From positions 99,900-163,899 of the forward strand of contig NZ_FPAA01000010.1 in NCBI RefSeq assembly GCF_900116235.1: a stretch of DNA of 64,000 nucleotides, read 5' to 3'. Numbering within the stretch: the first letter of the stretch is position 1; the number at the start of each line of letters is the position of its first letter. Below, piece after piece: positions 1 through 8,071 of the stretch. The DNA comes from Marininema halotolerans (lineage in GTDB: Bacteria; Bacillota; Bacilli; Thermoactinomycetales; DSM-45169). The notes below the pieces were generated by a model that did not search any database, had not been told where the DNA came from, and saw only the letters and a program-made list of their open reading frames with translations. Both the position numbers and the translations under genes were made by a program.

Positions 1-11
1 ACGGGTCACCA
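1..11 (+). tRNA. tRNA-Glu, 3' end only (partial)
   Basis: The first 11 bases, ACGGGTCACCA, match the 3' acceptor strand, discriminator and CCA of a Bacillales tRNA-Glu. The rest lies outside the window, so the identity rests on resemblance alone. It shows that the window opens inside a tRNA cluster, probably one that follows an rRNA operon. Confidence 0.55.
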
Positions 12-15
12 AATT

Positions 16-91
16 GGACGATTAGCTCAGTTGGGAGAGCATCTGCCTTACAAGCAGAGGGTCGGCGGTTCGAGCCCGTCATCGTCCACCA
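16..91 (+). tRNA. tRNA-Val (anticodon TAC)
   Basis: A complete cloverleaf: the acceptor GGACGAT pairs with ATCGTCC, a D-arm TTAGCTCAGTTGGGAGAGC is present, the anticodon loop reads CTTACAA with anticodon TAC, the T-arm is GGTTCGAGCC, and CCA is encoded. It lies four bases after the preceding tRNA-Glu end, so it belongs to the same transcript. Confidence 0.95.
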
Positions 92-97
92 TAATGG

Positions 98-174
98 GGA
101 GCTGTGGTGAAGTTGGAGTTCACGCCGGCCTGTCACGCCGGAGGTCGCGGGTTCGAGCCCCGTCAGCTCCGCCA
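98..174 (+). tRNA. tRNA-Asp (anticodon GTC), copy 1
   Basis: The acceptor GGAGCTG pairs with CAGCTCC, the anticodon loop is CTGTCAC (GTC), and GCCA ends the gene. The sequence is identical to the copy at 667-743. Confidence 0.95.
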
Positions 175-186
175 TTTTTTTTATAT

Positions 187-263
187 GGCGACCGTGGCGA
201 AGTGGTTAACGCACCGGATTGTGGCTCCGGCATTCGTGGGTTCGATTCCCATCGGTCGCCCCA
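187..263 (+). tRNA. tRNA-His (anticodon GTG), copy 1
   Basis: The anticodon loop reads TTGTGGC (GTG). The gene encodes the extra G(-1) at 187 that pairs with discriminator C260, a tRNA-His identity mark. The acceptor GCGACCG pairs with CGGTCGC, and CCA is encoded. It is separated from tRNA-Asp by a short T-rich spacer and duplicated at 755-831. Confidence 0.95.
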
Positions 264-334
264 CTCTGTTGTTCGGTAAGGTATGGATGTGGATGCATCT
301 TGCATGGTTCGTTCCCTGCCTTTCCATCAAGTGA

Positions 335-410
335 GAGCCATTAGCTCAGTTGGTAGAGCACCTGACTTTTAATCAGGGTGTCGCAGGTTCGAATCCTGCA
401 TGGCTCACCA
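335..410 (+). tRNA. tRNA-Lys (anticodon TTT)
   Basis: The acceptor GAGCCAT pairs with ATGGCTC, the anticodon loop is CTTTTAA (TTT), and CCA is encoded. It is followed directly by an intrinsic terminator, so it ends the first tRNA transcript. Confidence 0.95.
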
Positions 411-419
411 TTCAGAAAG

Positions 420-450
420 AAGATTCCTTAAAGGGGATCTTTTTTTATTT
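420..450 (+). terminator. Intrinsic terminator of the first tRNA cluster
   Basis: The 8-bp stem AAGATTCC / GGGGATCTT (one G-U pair) closes over a short A-rich loop and is followed by seven T residues. Confidence 0.85.
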
Positions 451-617
451 GTGTGATGGGATGGAGTAGTCTGTATGAAGTCGAGGGTACTTATGTTCAC
501 AAAAGGGAAGTGAACAGTCGATTTAGAAGTCAGTCCAGTGATAAAAACGAAGGGAATTCCCGAAGAAGATGAAGAGGAAGTTTACTCCATATCATTAGAT
601 TATTTATCTTATAGGGG

Positions 618-646
618 TAGACAAACATCTGTTAAGGTGATAAGAT
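618..646 (+). promoter_or_regulatory. Candidate promoter for the second tRNA-Asp/His pair
   Basis: TAGACA (618-623) and TAAGAT (641-646) are separated by 17 bp, 20 bp before the second tRNA-Asp. One mismatch from consensus in each hexamer. Its position after the upstream terminator suggests the duplicated pair has its own promoter. Confidence 0.45.
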
Positions 647-666
647 ATAGGAGTTCGTTAAATTAT

Positions 667-743
667 GGAGCTGTGGTGAAGTTGGAGTTCACGCCGGCCT
701 GTCACGCCGGAGGTCGCGGGTTCGAGCCCCGTCAGCTCCGCCA
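667..743 (+). tRNA. tRNA-Asp (anticodon GTC), copy 2
   Basis: Identical in sequence to the tRNA-Asp at 98-174, including the CCA end. The identity begins exactly at the first base of the tRNA, while upstream sequence differs. Confidence 0.95.
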
Positions 744-754
744 TTTTTTTATAT

Positions 755-831
755 GGCGACCGTGGCGAAGTGGTTAACGCACCGGATTGTGGCTCCGGCA
801 TTCGTGGGTTCGATTCCCATCGGTCGCCCCA
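755..831 (+). tRNA. tRNA-His (anticodon GTG), copy 2
   Basis: Identical to the tRNA-His at 187-263 with the encoded G(-1). A long hairpin terminator follows at 842. Confidence 0.95.
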
Positions 832-841
832 TTAGATGAAA

Positions 842-886
842 AAGAAGCATCATGATCGGATAACGGTCATGATGCTTCTTTTATTT
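842..886 (+). terminator. Intrinsic terminator after the second tRNA pair
   Basis: A perfect 14-bp stem, AAGAAGCATCATGA (842-855) with TCATGATGCTTCTT (867-880), runs into a T-rich tail. Positions 887-1113 after it hold no recognisable gene. Confidence 0.9.
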
Positions 887-1113
887 TATAAGAATCATCG
901 AATGAACATTGCAATATCAACGTGGGGTCATCTTGTGAACCCTATGGAAGGTGGTCGAGTAAAACCTTCACAGTGGCTAATGCCAGCGTATTGTCAAAGA
1001 CTAGAAGGAAAATATTGTGGGCCGCATTTCATTGTCCTCTAGCTTTAGATCGGCTGCTCCACAAACACAAACCGTTATTATTCCTCCTAGACTTCGAATG
1101 CACAGTCTGGTTG

Positions 1114-2226
1114 TTAAAAAGTAATGCCAAAATCTCGAATGACAATATGGGGTTTTACTTTGATGGTTGCTTTCGATAGTTCCTTTCCCCAGTGCGTTTT
1201 TACTTTTTGCCAATGTGGATATTGAAATGCTTGGGCATAGACTCCAAGGCCCATCGGATCAAGCTGTTTGGCTTGGATTTTATGGATGATCTGGTTAAAT
1301 TCTTGGTCTAATTGGCTGGTAAGGATTCTTTCTAATTGATCCTGTTTGCTTTTTATCTCGTATGGAAATAAACGTTCGGAGATGTCCGCATTAAGTGCCA
1401 TATTCATTGTAAATTGGAAGCGATGATCTCGATAGTCGGATTGGATATCGTAGTTAATATGATTGACTGCGAGATTGATTTCGGCGTTTTTTTGGTGATC
1501 CTGTGGTATCGAAAAGGATAGCGGCAATTGATTGGCGGTCTCTTTACGTAGGATTAAGAGAAGGGTACTTTCTAGAATATTGAGTGATGATGAGTATTTG
1601 GCCTCTTTGTTCAGTAAGGCTGTTCCATAAACCGTAATTTCACCATCCTCCATTTTTAATTCAGTAAGGTTGGGGGTAATTCGTTTATCGATCATTTGGT
1701 GAAAGAAATCCAACAAGCGAGTACATACCGTAATTCCTTGGTCAAAGGAAGTTTGAATGATATCATGGATCACCACGCCTAAGATTCCTTTATCCTTCAT
1801 ATCAGCATTCATGATTTCTTCGATACTGCCGTCTACCATGGCGACAAGGGCCTTCGTTTCGTTTTTGGGACTCCGATACAATACATCTAAATAGGGGAAA
1901 ACATTTTTATGTTGAAGGAGCTTTTTACTAATAAGAATCACCTGCAACTTTCCCCCTACAAGGAAACCGGTAGACATACCGCCAATTTTATTTTTGGCCA
2001 CTTCTAAAGAGTGTGCGGTGATTTTTCTCACCGTATATTTTTTTTGCGCATCTTTGCTAAATACAGGGGCAGAAGAGTAATAGATGAGCTGATCCGGATC
2101 ATTGGGATCTACATCAAGCCCCAATACCAAGGGGATCTCAACATCCTCAAGGTAGATGATATCGTCACACCCAATCGTTGTGCATAGCAACACGAAGATG
2201 AGAAGTAGCTTCCCGGTTTTCATCAT
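1114..2226 (-). CDS. gerC: Ger(x)C family spore germination lipoprotein
   Basis: A 370-aa C subunit of a GerA-type germinant receptor, a lipoprotein on the outer face of the spore inner membrane. The N-terminus is a short lipoprotein signal ending in the lipobox TTIGC with Cys20 as lipid site. The rest is the soluble Ger(x)C fold (about residues 30-365). I start at the ATG at 2226 because AAAGGAGA lies nine bases before it; a longer upstream reading has no such site. Its ATGATGA start overlaps the gerB stop, implying translational coupling. Third gene of a gerA-gerB-gerC operon. Which of gerA, gerB or gerK it corresponds to cannot be told from sequence, so the symbol names the subunit only. 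Confidence 0.9.
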   Translation of the reverse strand: MMKTGKLLLIFVLLCTTIGCDDIIYLEDVEIPLVLGLDVDPNDPDQLIYYSSAPVFSKDAQKKYTVRKITAHSLEVAKNKIGGMSTGFLVGGKLQVILISKKLLQHKNVFPYLDVLYRSPKNETKALVAMVDGSIEEIMNADMKDKGILGVVIHDIIQTSFDQGITVCTRLLDFFHQMIDKRITPNLTELKMEDGEITVYGTALLNKEAKYSSSLNILESTLLLILRKETANQLPLSFSIPQDHQKNAEINLAVNHINYDIQSDYRDHRFQFTMNMALNADISERLFPYEIKSKQDQLERILTSQLDQEFNQIIHKIQAKQLDPMGLGVYAQAFQYPHWQKVKTHWGKELSKATIKVKPHIVIRDFGITF

Positions 2227-3326
2227 GGTGTGTGTCTCCTTTGCTGAACAAAATGATGGATTTTGATATAGATCAGGAGGAGAATAGGAAACACCAGTGG
2301 GATAAAAACGATATTTTTCTGCCAAATTCGCTCAACTTGTTGCAGGTGTCTAAATGAGAAGTTGACTGAAAAAAGAATGATTAACCAAAAAACCATGGCA
2401 ATCCAGAGAAAAGGAATATGGCTTCGTTTTTGAGTAAACTGTGCCATCCCAAAAAGGCTAATATATAGGTAAGAGATTGCCGTTGATAACATGACCATCA
2501 GATAGATGGCGAGAAAGGGGATCTCCAGTCGTTCTATAAAAGGAAGCTGGATCTCTTTTAATAAATTAAGGGTTGGAAATACAAAGAGCTGTATTTCCTC
2601 TTGGCTATACTTTAGGAAACACAGAACAATTAGCATAAAGGAGATATTGAATGTTAACGCATGGGCAATCAGAACCCCTTTGATTGCTTGTTTCTTATTT
2701 TTTAAGAATGGATATAAAAATAGGGCAATCTCAAACCCAAAGCAGGATGGAAGAAACACCAATGCCCCCTTAATAATGGGCGTGATACCGTCGGCACCAA
2801 TCGGTAAAAAGTTTAATATCTGACTCCCGCCCCCGGAATATAAGAGAGTAAATTCCATCCAGATGGTTGATAAAAAAACAAATTGAAAAAAACTGCTGAT
2901 GTTACGAACGCCTTCTTTTGCCGTGAGATAGATGGGGACAAGAAATAACGCACCGATCAATATCGAAGAGGATTTTGGTAATAGCCACATCTGGGTGATA
3001 AAAATGGTGGCTAAAAAAGCGGTGGTTGAAGCGGCAAGTGTCCAGGCAATCCAGATGAAAATAAAGAAACGACCTAACCATTTTCCAAAATAAAGGGGGA
3101 GGATATCATACAAAGTCATCTCTGGGTGCTTCTCCATGATTTTTATAATGAGGATGCTGACAGTTAACGAAATGGCGATCCCGAGAATAACGGAAATCCA
3201 ACCGTCTCGATTGGCGTTTTCAGATACTAAGCGGGGGAGAGTTAGCACCCCAACACCGATTTGGGTCTTATAGATGAAAATGACAAACTGTGAGAGAGTC
3301 AGTTGATTGGTAGTGTACTTCGACAT
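2223..3326 (-). CDS. gerB: GerAB-type spore germination permease
   Basis: A 367-aa integral membrane protein with about ten hydrophobic helices, of the germination permease family within the amino acid/polyamine/organocation superfamily. In this family the B subunit contributes the germinant-binding pocket. The opening TNQLTLSQFVIFIYKTQIGVG with a GVGVLTLPR motif around residues 26-34 is typical. Length agrees with the usual 360-370 aa. It starts one base into the end of gerA and its stop overlaps the start of gerC, so the three are one transcript. No frameshift is seen. Confidence 0.9.
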   Translation of the reverse strand: MSKYTTNQLTLSQFVIFIYKTQIGVGVLTLPRLVSENANRDGWISVILGIAISLTVSILIIKIMEKHPEMTLYDILPLYFGKWLGRFFIFIWIAWTLAASTTAFLATIFITQMWLLPKSSSILIGALFLVPIYLTAKEGVRNISSFFQFVFLSTIWMEFTLLYSGGGSQILNFLPIGADGITPIIKGALVFLPSCFGFEIALFLYPFLKNKKQAIKGVLIAHALTFNISFMLIVLCFLKYSQEEIQLFVFPTLNLLKEIQLPFIERLEIPFLAIYLMVMLSTAISYLYISLFGMAQFTQKRSHIPFLWIAMVFWLIILFSVNFSFRHLQQVERIWQKNIVFIPLVFPILLLIYIKIHHFVQQRRHTP

Positions 3327-4843
3327 TAACGATCCCTACCTTTTCGAGAGGTTCTCTGCCTCATTGTTTGGACTGAATTCGTCGAAGTGGGGCGTTGGTC
3401 CATTTTCCATAGAGGAAATCGAACCCACGTATCTTTCCAATCGATAAATTTAATGGGGGAAAAGGGGCTTCCATAGGGTTCTCCTAAGGATTCCATGTTG
3501 ATGATATTGGCAAACACAATCATAAGCCCAACCGCAATGCCCACAAGGCCATAGATTGTGGCAATGAGCATCATTGGAAAGCGGATCAAGCGAGCCCCCA
3601 AGGACACGTCAAGGTTAGGGATAATGAATGAAGAAATCGCAGTAATCGCGACGACAATCACCATGATATTACTGACGACCCCTGCTTGTACGGCTGCCTG
3701 ACCAATGACAATTCCGCCTACCACACCGATGGTTTGACCAATTGGAGCAGGCAGACGAACCCCTGCCTCGCGAATCATCTCGAGTGAAATTTCCATAACA
3801 ATTGCTTCAATAATAGGAGGGAAGGGAACCTTCTCCCGTGAGACCCCAATGGATATTAATAGATCTAAGGGAAGAATTTCATAATGAAAGGTAATCGCAG
3901 CAATGTAAAAAGAGGGGAGTGTTATCGTGATAAAAAAAGCGAAGAAACGAAGTAAACGTGCAAAAGAAGCGATAACCCACCTTGTGCTATAATCATCGAC
4001 ACTCTGGAAAAAAGAGGTTAGGGTCATTGGGCCAACGATAGCGTAGGGTGAAAGATCCACGATAATAGCAAAGCGGCCTTGAAGCAGGTTCGCTACAAGG
4101 GCGTCTGGGCGCTCGGTTTGTAAAAGCTGTGGAAACAAGGAGTTAGGATGATCTTCAATATACTCAACCAGTTGACCCGCATTGATAATCGCATCCGTTT
4201 TCACTTGTTGGATGCGATCCTCCATTTCAGCAACAATTTCTGGATTGACCACATCTTTTAAAAAGAGCATAAATACCTTTGTTTTTCCTCGTAAACCAAC
4301 CTCATAGGATTTAACTGTCAATTCTCGATGGGGAAGATAACGTCGAACAATCGCGATATTTTGTCCGGCAGTTTCTACGAATCCTTGGTGAGCTCCTTTT
4401 AAGGTGGATTCTGTCTGAGGCTCTTTTATCGCCCGTTGGGGCCATCCCTGGGTATCGAAAATCGTAGCAAAGGTTTTTCCCTCGACAAATAGAACACTTT
4501 TACCTGCATACAGGGATTTTTCCACCTCTTCTATCTGAAGCGCATTCTCTGTTTTGAAAATGGGAATGTGCATCTCATCGATGGATTCTACGGCGTACAT
4601 GAGGGGTTTCAATATATGTTCGTTGATCGCCACTTTATCCACAATGTGTTCGAGATAGACCAATAAGGCTTTGTCGCCGGATTTCGTAGTGATCTCCTTA
4701 AACTGAAAATCGGGTGCATAGTAAAACAATTGTTTTAGCTGATCGAGGTTCTTCGCAAGTTCGTTATGTATAATGTGTTCTTCATGGGGAGTGGAGTGTT
4801 TCACTTGCTCCTTCTTTTTCAACCACCGGCTAAACATTCGCAA
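3326..4843 (-). CDS. gerA: GerAA-type spore germination protein (A subunit)
   Basis: A 505-aa GerA-family subunit. The hydrophilic N-terminal half (about 1-290) includes the conserved VRRYLPHRELTVKSYEVG and ALVANLLQGRFAIIVD regions. The C-terminal half carries the membrane segments, with PPIIEAIVMEISLEMIREAGVRLP as the family signature. The A subunit is thought to form the ion channel of the receptor. The start is a TTG at 4843 six bases after AGGTGA; an ATG two codons on (4837) is the alternative. First gene of the operon, with a sigma-G-like promoter just upstream. The tail is basic and rich in Ser/Thr, as in homologues. Confidence 0.92.
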   Translation of the reverse strand: MRMFSRWLKKKEQVKHSTPHEEHIIHNELAKNLDQLKQLFYYAPDFQFKEITTKSGDKALLVYLEHIVDKVAINEHILKPLMYAVESIDEMHIPIFKTENALQIEEVEKSLYAGKSVLFVEGKTFATIFDTQGWPQRAIKEPQTESTLKGAHQGFVETAGQNIAIVRRYLPHRELTVKSYEVGLRGKTKVFMLFLKDVVNPEIVAEMEDRIQQVKTDAIINAGQLVEYIEDHPNSLFPQLLQTERPDALVANLLQGRFAIIVDLSPYAIVGPMTLTSFFQSVDDYSTRWVIASFARLLRFFAFFITITLPSFYIAAITFHYEILPLDLLISIGVSREKVPFPPIIEAIVMEISLEMIREAGVRLPAPIGQTIGVVGGIVIGQAAVQAGVVSNIMVIVVAITAISSFIIPNLDVSLGARLIRFPMMLIATIYGLVGIAVGLMIVFANIINMESLGEPYGSPFSPIKFIDWKDTWVRFPLWKMDQRPTSTNSVQTMRQRTSRKGRDR

Positions 4844-4886
4844 TCCGATTCACCTAATTCTCGATAAAATTAATGAGTGTCTTTTG

Positions 4887-4917
4887 TAGCATGCGTCTTT
4901 CATCTTTTGCTTATTCC
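4887..4917 (-). promoter_or_regulatory. Candidate forespore (sigma-G-type) promoter of the ger operon
   Basis: On the minus strand GGAATA (plus 4912-4917) and CATGCTA (plus 4887-4893) are 18 bp apart and about 45 bp before gerA. They resemble the sigma-G pattern TGnATA / CATnnTA, which is the known class for ger operons in B. subtilis. Assigned by pattern only. Confidence 0.4.
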
Positions 4918-5109
4918 GATGGACAGGGGTCGATTTGCTGACGGTTTGTTGATTTGTGAGGTGTGTGAGCGAGTAAATGAGGCATTGCGTTGAAACGGAT
5001 GGATCGTGTGATTTGATTCAGACGGGGGTGGAGGAGGGGTTTCATATAAACATGGGTGCTTCACAGTTGATATAACCCTTCGATTAAACAAACTTTTTTC
5101 ATAAACCCG

Positions 5110-5138
5110 TTGACATTAGTGCTGAAAACATGTAATAT
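5110..5138 (+). promoter_or_regulatory. Vegetative promoter of the tRNA-Leu pair
   Basis: TTGACA (5110-5115), 17-bp spacer, TAATAT (5133-5138): nearly consensus for the housekeeping sigma factor. The first tRNA begins about 68 bp downstream. Confidence 0.75.
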
Positions 5139-5205
5139 ACATCTTGTGGCTTTGAGGCACACTTTACAAAATGAATAGTCGAATCACCGGAATTACTGGT
5201 ACTGC

Positions 5206-5289
5206 GCGGATGTGGCGGAATTGGCAGACGCACTAGATTTAGGATCTAGCGCCTTTGGCGTGGGGGTTCGAGTCCCTTCATCCGCACCA
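5206..5289 (+). tRNA. tRNA-Leu (anticodon TAG)
   Basis: A class II tRNA with a long variable arm (GCGCCTTTGGCGT region). Acceptor GCGGATG pairs with CATCCGC, the anticodon loop is TTTAGGA with TAG, and ACCA ends the gene. Confidence 0.95.
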
Positions 5290-5317
5290 GTTTTATTTTT
5301 TTTAAATGATTCGATTT

Positions 5318-5403
5318 GCGGTCGTGGTGGAATTGGCAGACACGCTATCTTGAGGGGGTAGTGGCCTATGGCTGTGCGAGTTCGAGTCTCGCCGACCGCA
5401 CCA
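5318..5403 (+). tRNA. tRNA-Leu (anticodon GAG)
   Basis: A class II tRNA with acceptor GCGGTCG / CGACCGC, anticodon loop TTGAGGG (GAG), a long variable arm and encoded CCA. It is co-transcribed with tRNA-Leu(TAG) and closed by the next terminator. Confidence 0.95.
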
Positions 5404-5417
5404 ATATGGAAGTTGTA

Positions 5418-5456
5418 AAACCACTTCTCGGTTTGTACTGAGAGGTGGTTTTTTTA
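5418..5456 (+). terminator. Intrinsic terminator of the tRNA-Leu transcript
   Basis: The 12-bp stem AAACCACTTCTC / GAGAGGTGGTTT is followed by a T run. Confidence 0.9.
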
Positions 5457-5497
5457 ATGGAATGATCTAGCGTGCATGATTGAAGAGGAGCAACTTT

Positions 5498-6058
5498 ATG
5501 AAACAGTATCTGCTTTTTATACTGCTTATTGCATTAATAAGTGCGGGTTATTATACGAGTAGCGGAAACAAAGAGTCTAGTCAAGCAAGACAAAAGAATA
5601 GCGATCATAAAAATGAAGAAACAAGAAAAAACAAAAAAGTCCCAAGCCTAGCGGATCAGTTTGTGGTTCCTAATTTCCAAGTCAATTCTTTTAAACCTTC
5701 GTATAATAAAGAGAGCAATGAGTTAAGTATTCAAATGACATACCAGGTGAATGAAAAACTATACAAAGTATTATCTCATCCAGACCAACAATACTACTTA
5801 TCGATAGAGTTGCCTAATAATATATCGAAGATTACGGGTATTAAAAATACTGATCAAATTCAAGGACCAATGCTCGCTGACCATCGGATGTCTTCCACGA
5901 TTGTATTTAAAAATAAATTGCCCCATACGTTGACAAATAAACAGGCTACCTACATAAGGGAGAAAAAGTTGGATTACAACTTAAATGTGTTTGATAAAGA
6001 CAGAGATCTTGTTTTGAGATATATGGATATATACTTAGGTACCACAGTTCCGCAATAA
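5498..6058 (+). CDS. Hypothetical secreted or membrane-anchored protein
   Basis: A 186-aa protein with an N-terminal hydrophobic segment (KQYLLFILLIALISAGYY, residues 2-19), then a polar, Lys/Asn/Ser-rich linker (about 23-50), then a folded-looking region of mixed beta character. There is no lipobox Cys, so it is either a signal-anchored or a cleaved exported protein. I start at ATG 5498 because GAGGAG lies eight bases upstream; an earlier in-frame TTG at 5480 lacks a site. I do not recognise the family. It stands alone between tRNA-Leu and a glycosyltransferase gene, and is closed by the hairpin at 6200. Confidence 0.7.
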   Translation: MKQYLLFILLIALISAGYYTSSGNKESSQARQKNSDHKNEETRKNKKVPSLADQFVVPNFQVNSFKPSYNKESNELSIQMTYQVNEKLYKVLSHPDQQYYLSIELPNNISKITGIKNTDQIQGPMLADHRMSSTIVFKNKLPHTLTNKQATYIREKKLDYNLNVFDKDRDLVLRYMDIYLGTTVPQ

Positions 6059-6199
6059 ATAAATGGATGACGAGTTTTGTTACGTTGTCCAAGTGACGAC
6101 GGGTTGTTGGTATGCCGTAGATAAAATTACTAAAGAAGCAGACGAGCGAGGAATAATTACTTAGAGGAGTGAAGGGTGGAGTTTCACAATGTCGAATGG

Positions 6200-6222
6200 C
6201 CGTCAATCCTTTGGCGGTTTTT
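6200..6222 (+). terminator. Intrinsic terminator
   Basis: The stem CCGTCAA / TTGGCGG (one wobble) with loop TCCT is followed by TTTTT. It would end transcription from the 5498 gene before the next gene. Confidence 0.65.
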
Positions 6223-6296
6223 GATGTTCAAGGGATAGAGATAAGCGGGGGCAACTACAATTTGAAAGAGGGGAGTTTGTGTGGGGGTGAACGGGA

Positions 6297-7394
6297 TTGA
6301 GTAAGGTGAGCCTTTGTATGATTGTCCGTGATGAAGAAGCGGTATTGGAAAGGTGCTTGGAATCGGTAAAGGGTTTTCCAGATGAAATCATCATTGTGGA
6401 TACAGGTTCGAAGGATCGTACAAAAGAGATTGCAAGGAGATGGACGGACCAAGTCTATGATTTCACGTGGATCGATGATTTTTCCGCGGCACGTAACTTT
6501 TCCTTTTCAAAGGCGACAATGGATTTTATATGTTGGCTTGATGCGGATGACGTAGTCAGTGAGGCGAATCGACTCCAGCTCATCGATTTTAAAGCCCGTT
6601 TACAGCCGGAGGTAGACGGGGTGGTCATGGATTATCACACTGCCTTTGATCAATATGGAAATGTTACGATTAGTGTGCGGAGAGTACGTATCGTGAACCG
6701 TCATTCTCATTATCGGTGGATGGGTGTTGTGCATGAGAACTTATGGATGATCAAAGGGAAAGCCAACCCGCATGTTATTGAAAGTGATATCGTGATTGAG
6801 CATCGATCATCTCGAAAAGAGCCAACCAAAAGAAATCTCGATATTTATGAAAAACATCTAGCAAAGGGAAACAAACTCACCTCCCAAGACCTTTTCCATT
6901 ATGCGATGGAACTAAAGGTGGATCAACAGTATGAAAAGGCGATCGATTACTACCATCAATTTTTGGAGAGGGAAGGCTCCATTAGTGATCAGTTGCTCGC
7001 ATTTAACCATTTATCAGTTTGTTACCATATGCTTGGTGATACGGATAAGGAATTGGAACTTACCTTGCGGTCGTTTACTGTGGATACTCCACGTCCGGAG
7101 TTTTGTTGTCGGTTAGCCGAGTTTTTTCTGAAAAAGAAACAAGTTACCCAGGCGATTTTTTGGTATGAACTGGCAATGAAGGCACCAGTGAGTCCACACT
7201 GCACGTTCTCCTATAGTGACTCCTTCCGGACATGGCTACCGCATAAGCAACTCGCCATTTGTCATCGGGTGTTAGGGAATAAGGAACAGGCATTCGATCA
7301 TTGTAACAAGGCGCTTTCCTACCGCCCGGATGATGTGGATATGATTCAGCTAGATCAATGGTTAAAAAATCAGGAGATAAAAACCTTGCGTTGA
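6297..7394 (+). CDS. Family 2 glycosyltransferase with C-terminal TPR repeats
   Basis: A 365-aa cytoplasmic protein. Residues 3-110 are a GT-A nucleotide-sugar transferase domain: LCMIVRDEEAVLERCLES, IIIVDTGSKDRT and the metal-binding LDADD at 81-85. A helical region with TPR-like repeats (about 190-350) follows. This architecture is that of the SunS-like glycosyltransferases, which glycosylate peptides or cell-surface components; the acceptor here is unknown because no lanthipeptide, glycocin or wall gene lies beside it. Start is TTG 6297 preceded by GGGGGTGA. Monocistronic by context, with terminators on both sides. Confidence 0.85.
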   Translation: MSKVSLCMIVRDEEAVLERCLESVKGFPDEIIIVDTGSKDRTKEIARRWTDQVYDFTWIDDFSAARNFSFSKATMDFICWLDADDVVSEANRLQLIDFKARLQPEVDGVVMDYHTAFDQYGNVTISVRRVRIVNRHSHYRWMGVVHENLWMIKGKANPHVIESDIVIEHRSSRKEPTKRNLDIYEKHLAKGNKLTSQDLFHYAMELKVDQQYEKAIDYYHQFLEREGSISDQLLAFNHLSVCYHMLGDTDKELELTLRSFTVDTPRPEFCCRLAEFFLKKKQVTQAIFWYELAMKAPVSPHCTFSYSDSFRTWLPHKQLAICHRVLGNKEQAFDHCNKALSYRPDDVDMIQLDQWLKNQEIKTLR

Positions 7395-7424
7395 TCCATC
7401 ATCAGACATAAGGGTTTTCTATGT

Positions 7425-7453
7425 AATGCCACCAACAGGGTGGCATTTTTTAT
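7425..7453 (+). terminator. Intrinsic terminator after the glycosyltransferase
   Basis: The 9-bp stem AATGCCACC / GGTGGCATT is followed by TTTTTAT. Confidence 0.85.
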
Positions 7454-7553
7454 GGGTATTCTGTACCGCTGGGAAATACTCTGATGTGGGATAGACTGAT
7501 AGTTAGCGGGATATTTTTTTCATTAAAGTGGGGTGGAGTATTGTCCATTTACT

Positions 7554-7775
7554 CTAGGCGGGTTCGGGTTGTGCGGTGACAGATTCAATGTTTCTTAAGG
7601 GAATTCCGAGTAGTCTTCCAAAGCATGGAGGGGGACAAGATCCTAGATCAAGTAAAAAGAGACGTCGATTAAAAACGCCTAGGAATAACCCGGTCGTTAT
7701 GACGCGTCTTCCACGGATTCTGTATATAACCCGAATTCGCGCAGGGGCAGGTAGGGCCTGTAAATCCTTGAGCAA
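7554..7775 (-). CDS. Small conserved-looking protein, possible Sm-like beta-barrel
   Basis: A 73-aa protein starting at TTG 7775, eight bases after a very strong AAGGAGG. The middle reads RVIYRIRGRRVITTGLFLG...RLFLLDLGS...IPLRNIESV: short alternating beta strands ending in an IPLxxIxSV strand, as in small Sm/LSm-like barrels common in spore formers. A CPPPCFG loop interrupts it. I do not recognise an exact family and the function is unknown. A reading frame on the opposite strand overlaps it but has no ribosome binding site. Confidence rests on the ribosome binding site and the plausible strand pattern. Confidence 0.55.
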   Translation of the reverse strand: MLKDLQALPAPARIRVIYRIRGRRVITTGLFLGVFNRRLFLLDLGSCPPPCFGRLLGIPLRNIESVTAQPEPA

Positions 7776-7996
7776 AGTCTACACCTCCTTCTATTAACAT
7801 ATGATCCAGGGTCATTCATGGTGATAGTTTCGAGATGGTTGTTCAGTGGAATACCCTTTTACTCTGATAAGGAGAAGATTGCAGCCTTTACCTACGCGTA
7901 TAAGAGACTGGCTCATCCATTGCAATAACGTGATTGTCACCAGATCAAGCGATTGATCTAAAAGATTAATGATGAATTAGAACCTCTATGATTAAG

Positions 7997-8038
7997 AAAG
8001 GCAGGGTTACCATTAAACAATGGTAACCCTGCCTTTTT
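7997..8038 (-). terminator. Bidirectional intrinsic terminator downstream of the LysR gene
   Basis: A perfect 18-bp stem, AAAGGCAGGGTTACCATT with AATGGTAACCCTGCCTTT, loop AAAC. It lies 33 bp beyond the LysR stop. The best T run (TTTTTCT) is on the plus strand, but the minus strand also ends in a T-rich tail. Confidence 0.8.
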
Positions 8039-8071
8039 CTAAACAACTCAAACCGAATGATAACCCTTCCT

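Larger units (their letters stand above)
667..831 (+). repeat. Duplicated tRNA-Asp/tRNA-His cassette (second copy of 98-263)
   Basis: The two tRNAs and their T-rich spacer recur almost base for base. The spacer differs by one T. The boundary coincides with the tRNA ends, as expected from recombination between tRNA arrays. Confidence 0.9.

Noticed and set aside
538..777. Open frame running through the second tRNA-Asp
   Set aside because: It reads through a structural RNA and has no ribosome binding site.
6063..6164. 33-aa frame reading MDDEFCYVVQVTTGCWYAVD...
   Set aside because: Looks protein-like but has no ribosome binding site and is too short to support alone.
7576..7797. 73-aa plus-strand frame opposite the small Sm-like gene
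   Set aside because: No ribosome binding site and low-complexity basic composition; the minus strand has the better start.
7818..7926. 36-aa frame ending AYKRLAHPLQ
   Set aside because: No ribosome binding site; perhaps a fragment of a lost gene, but not demonstrable.
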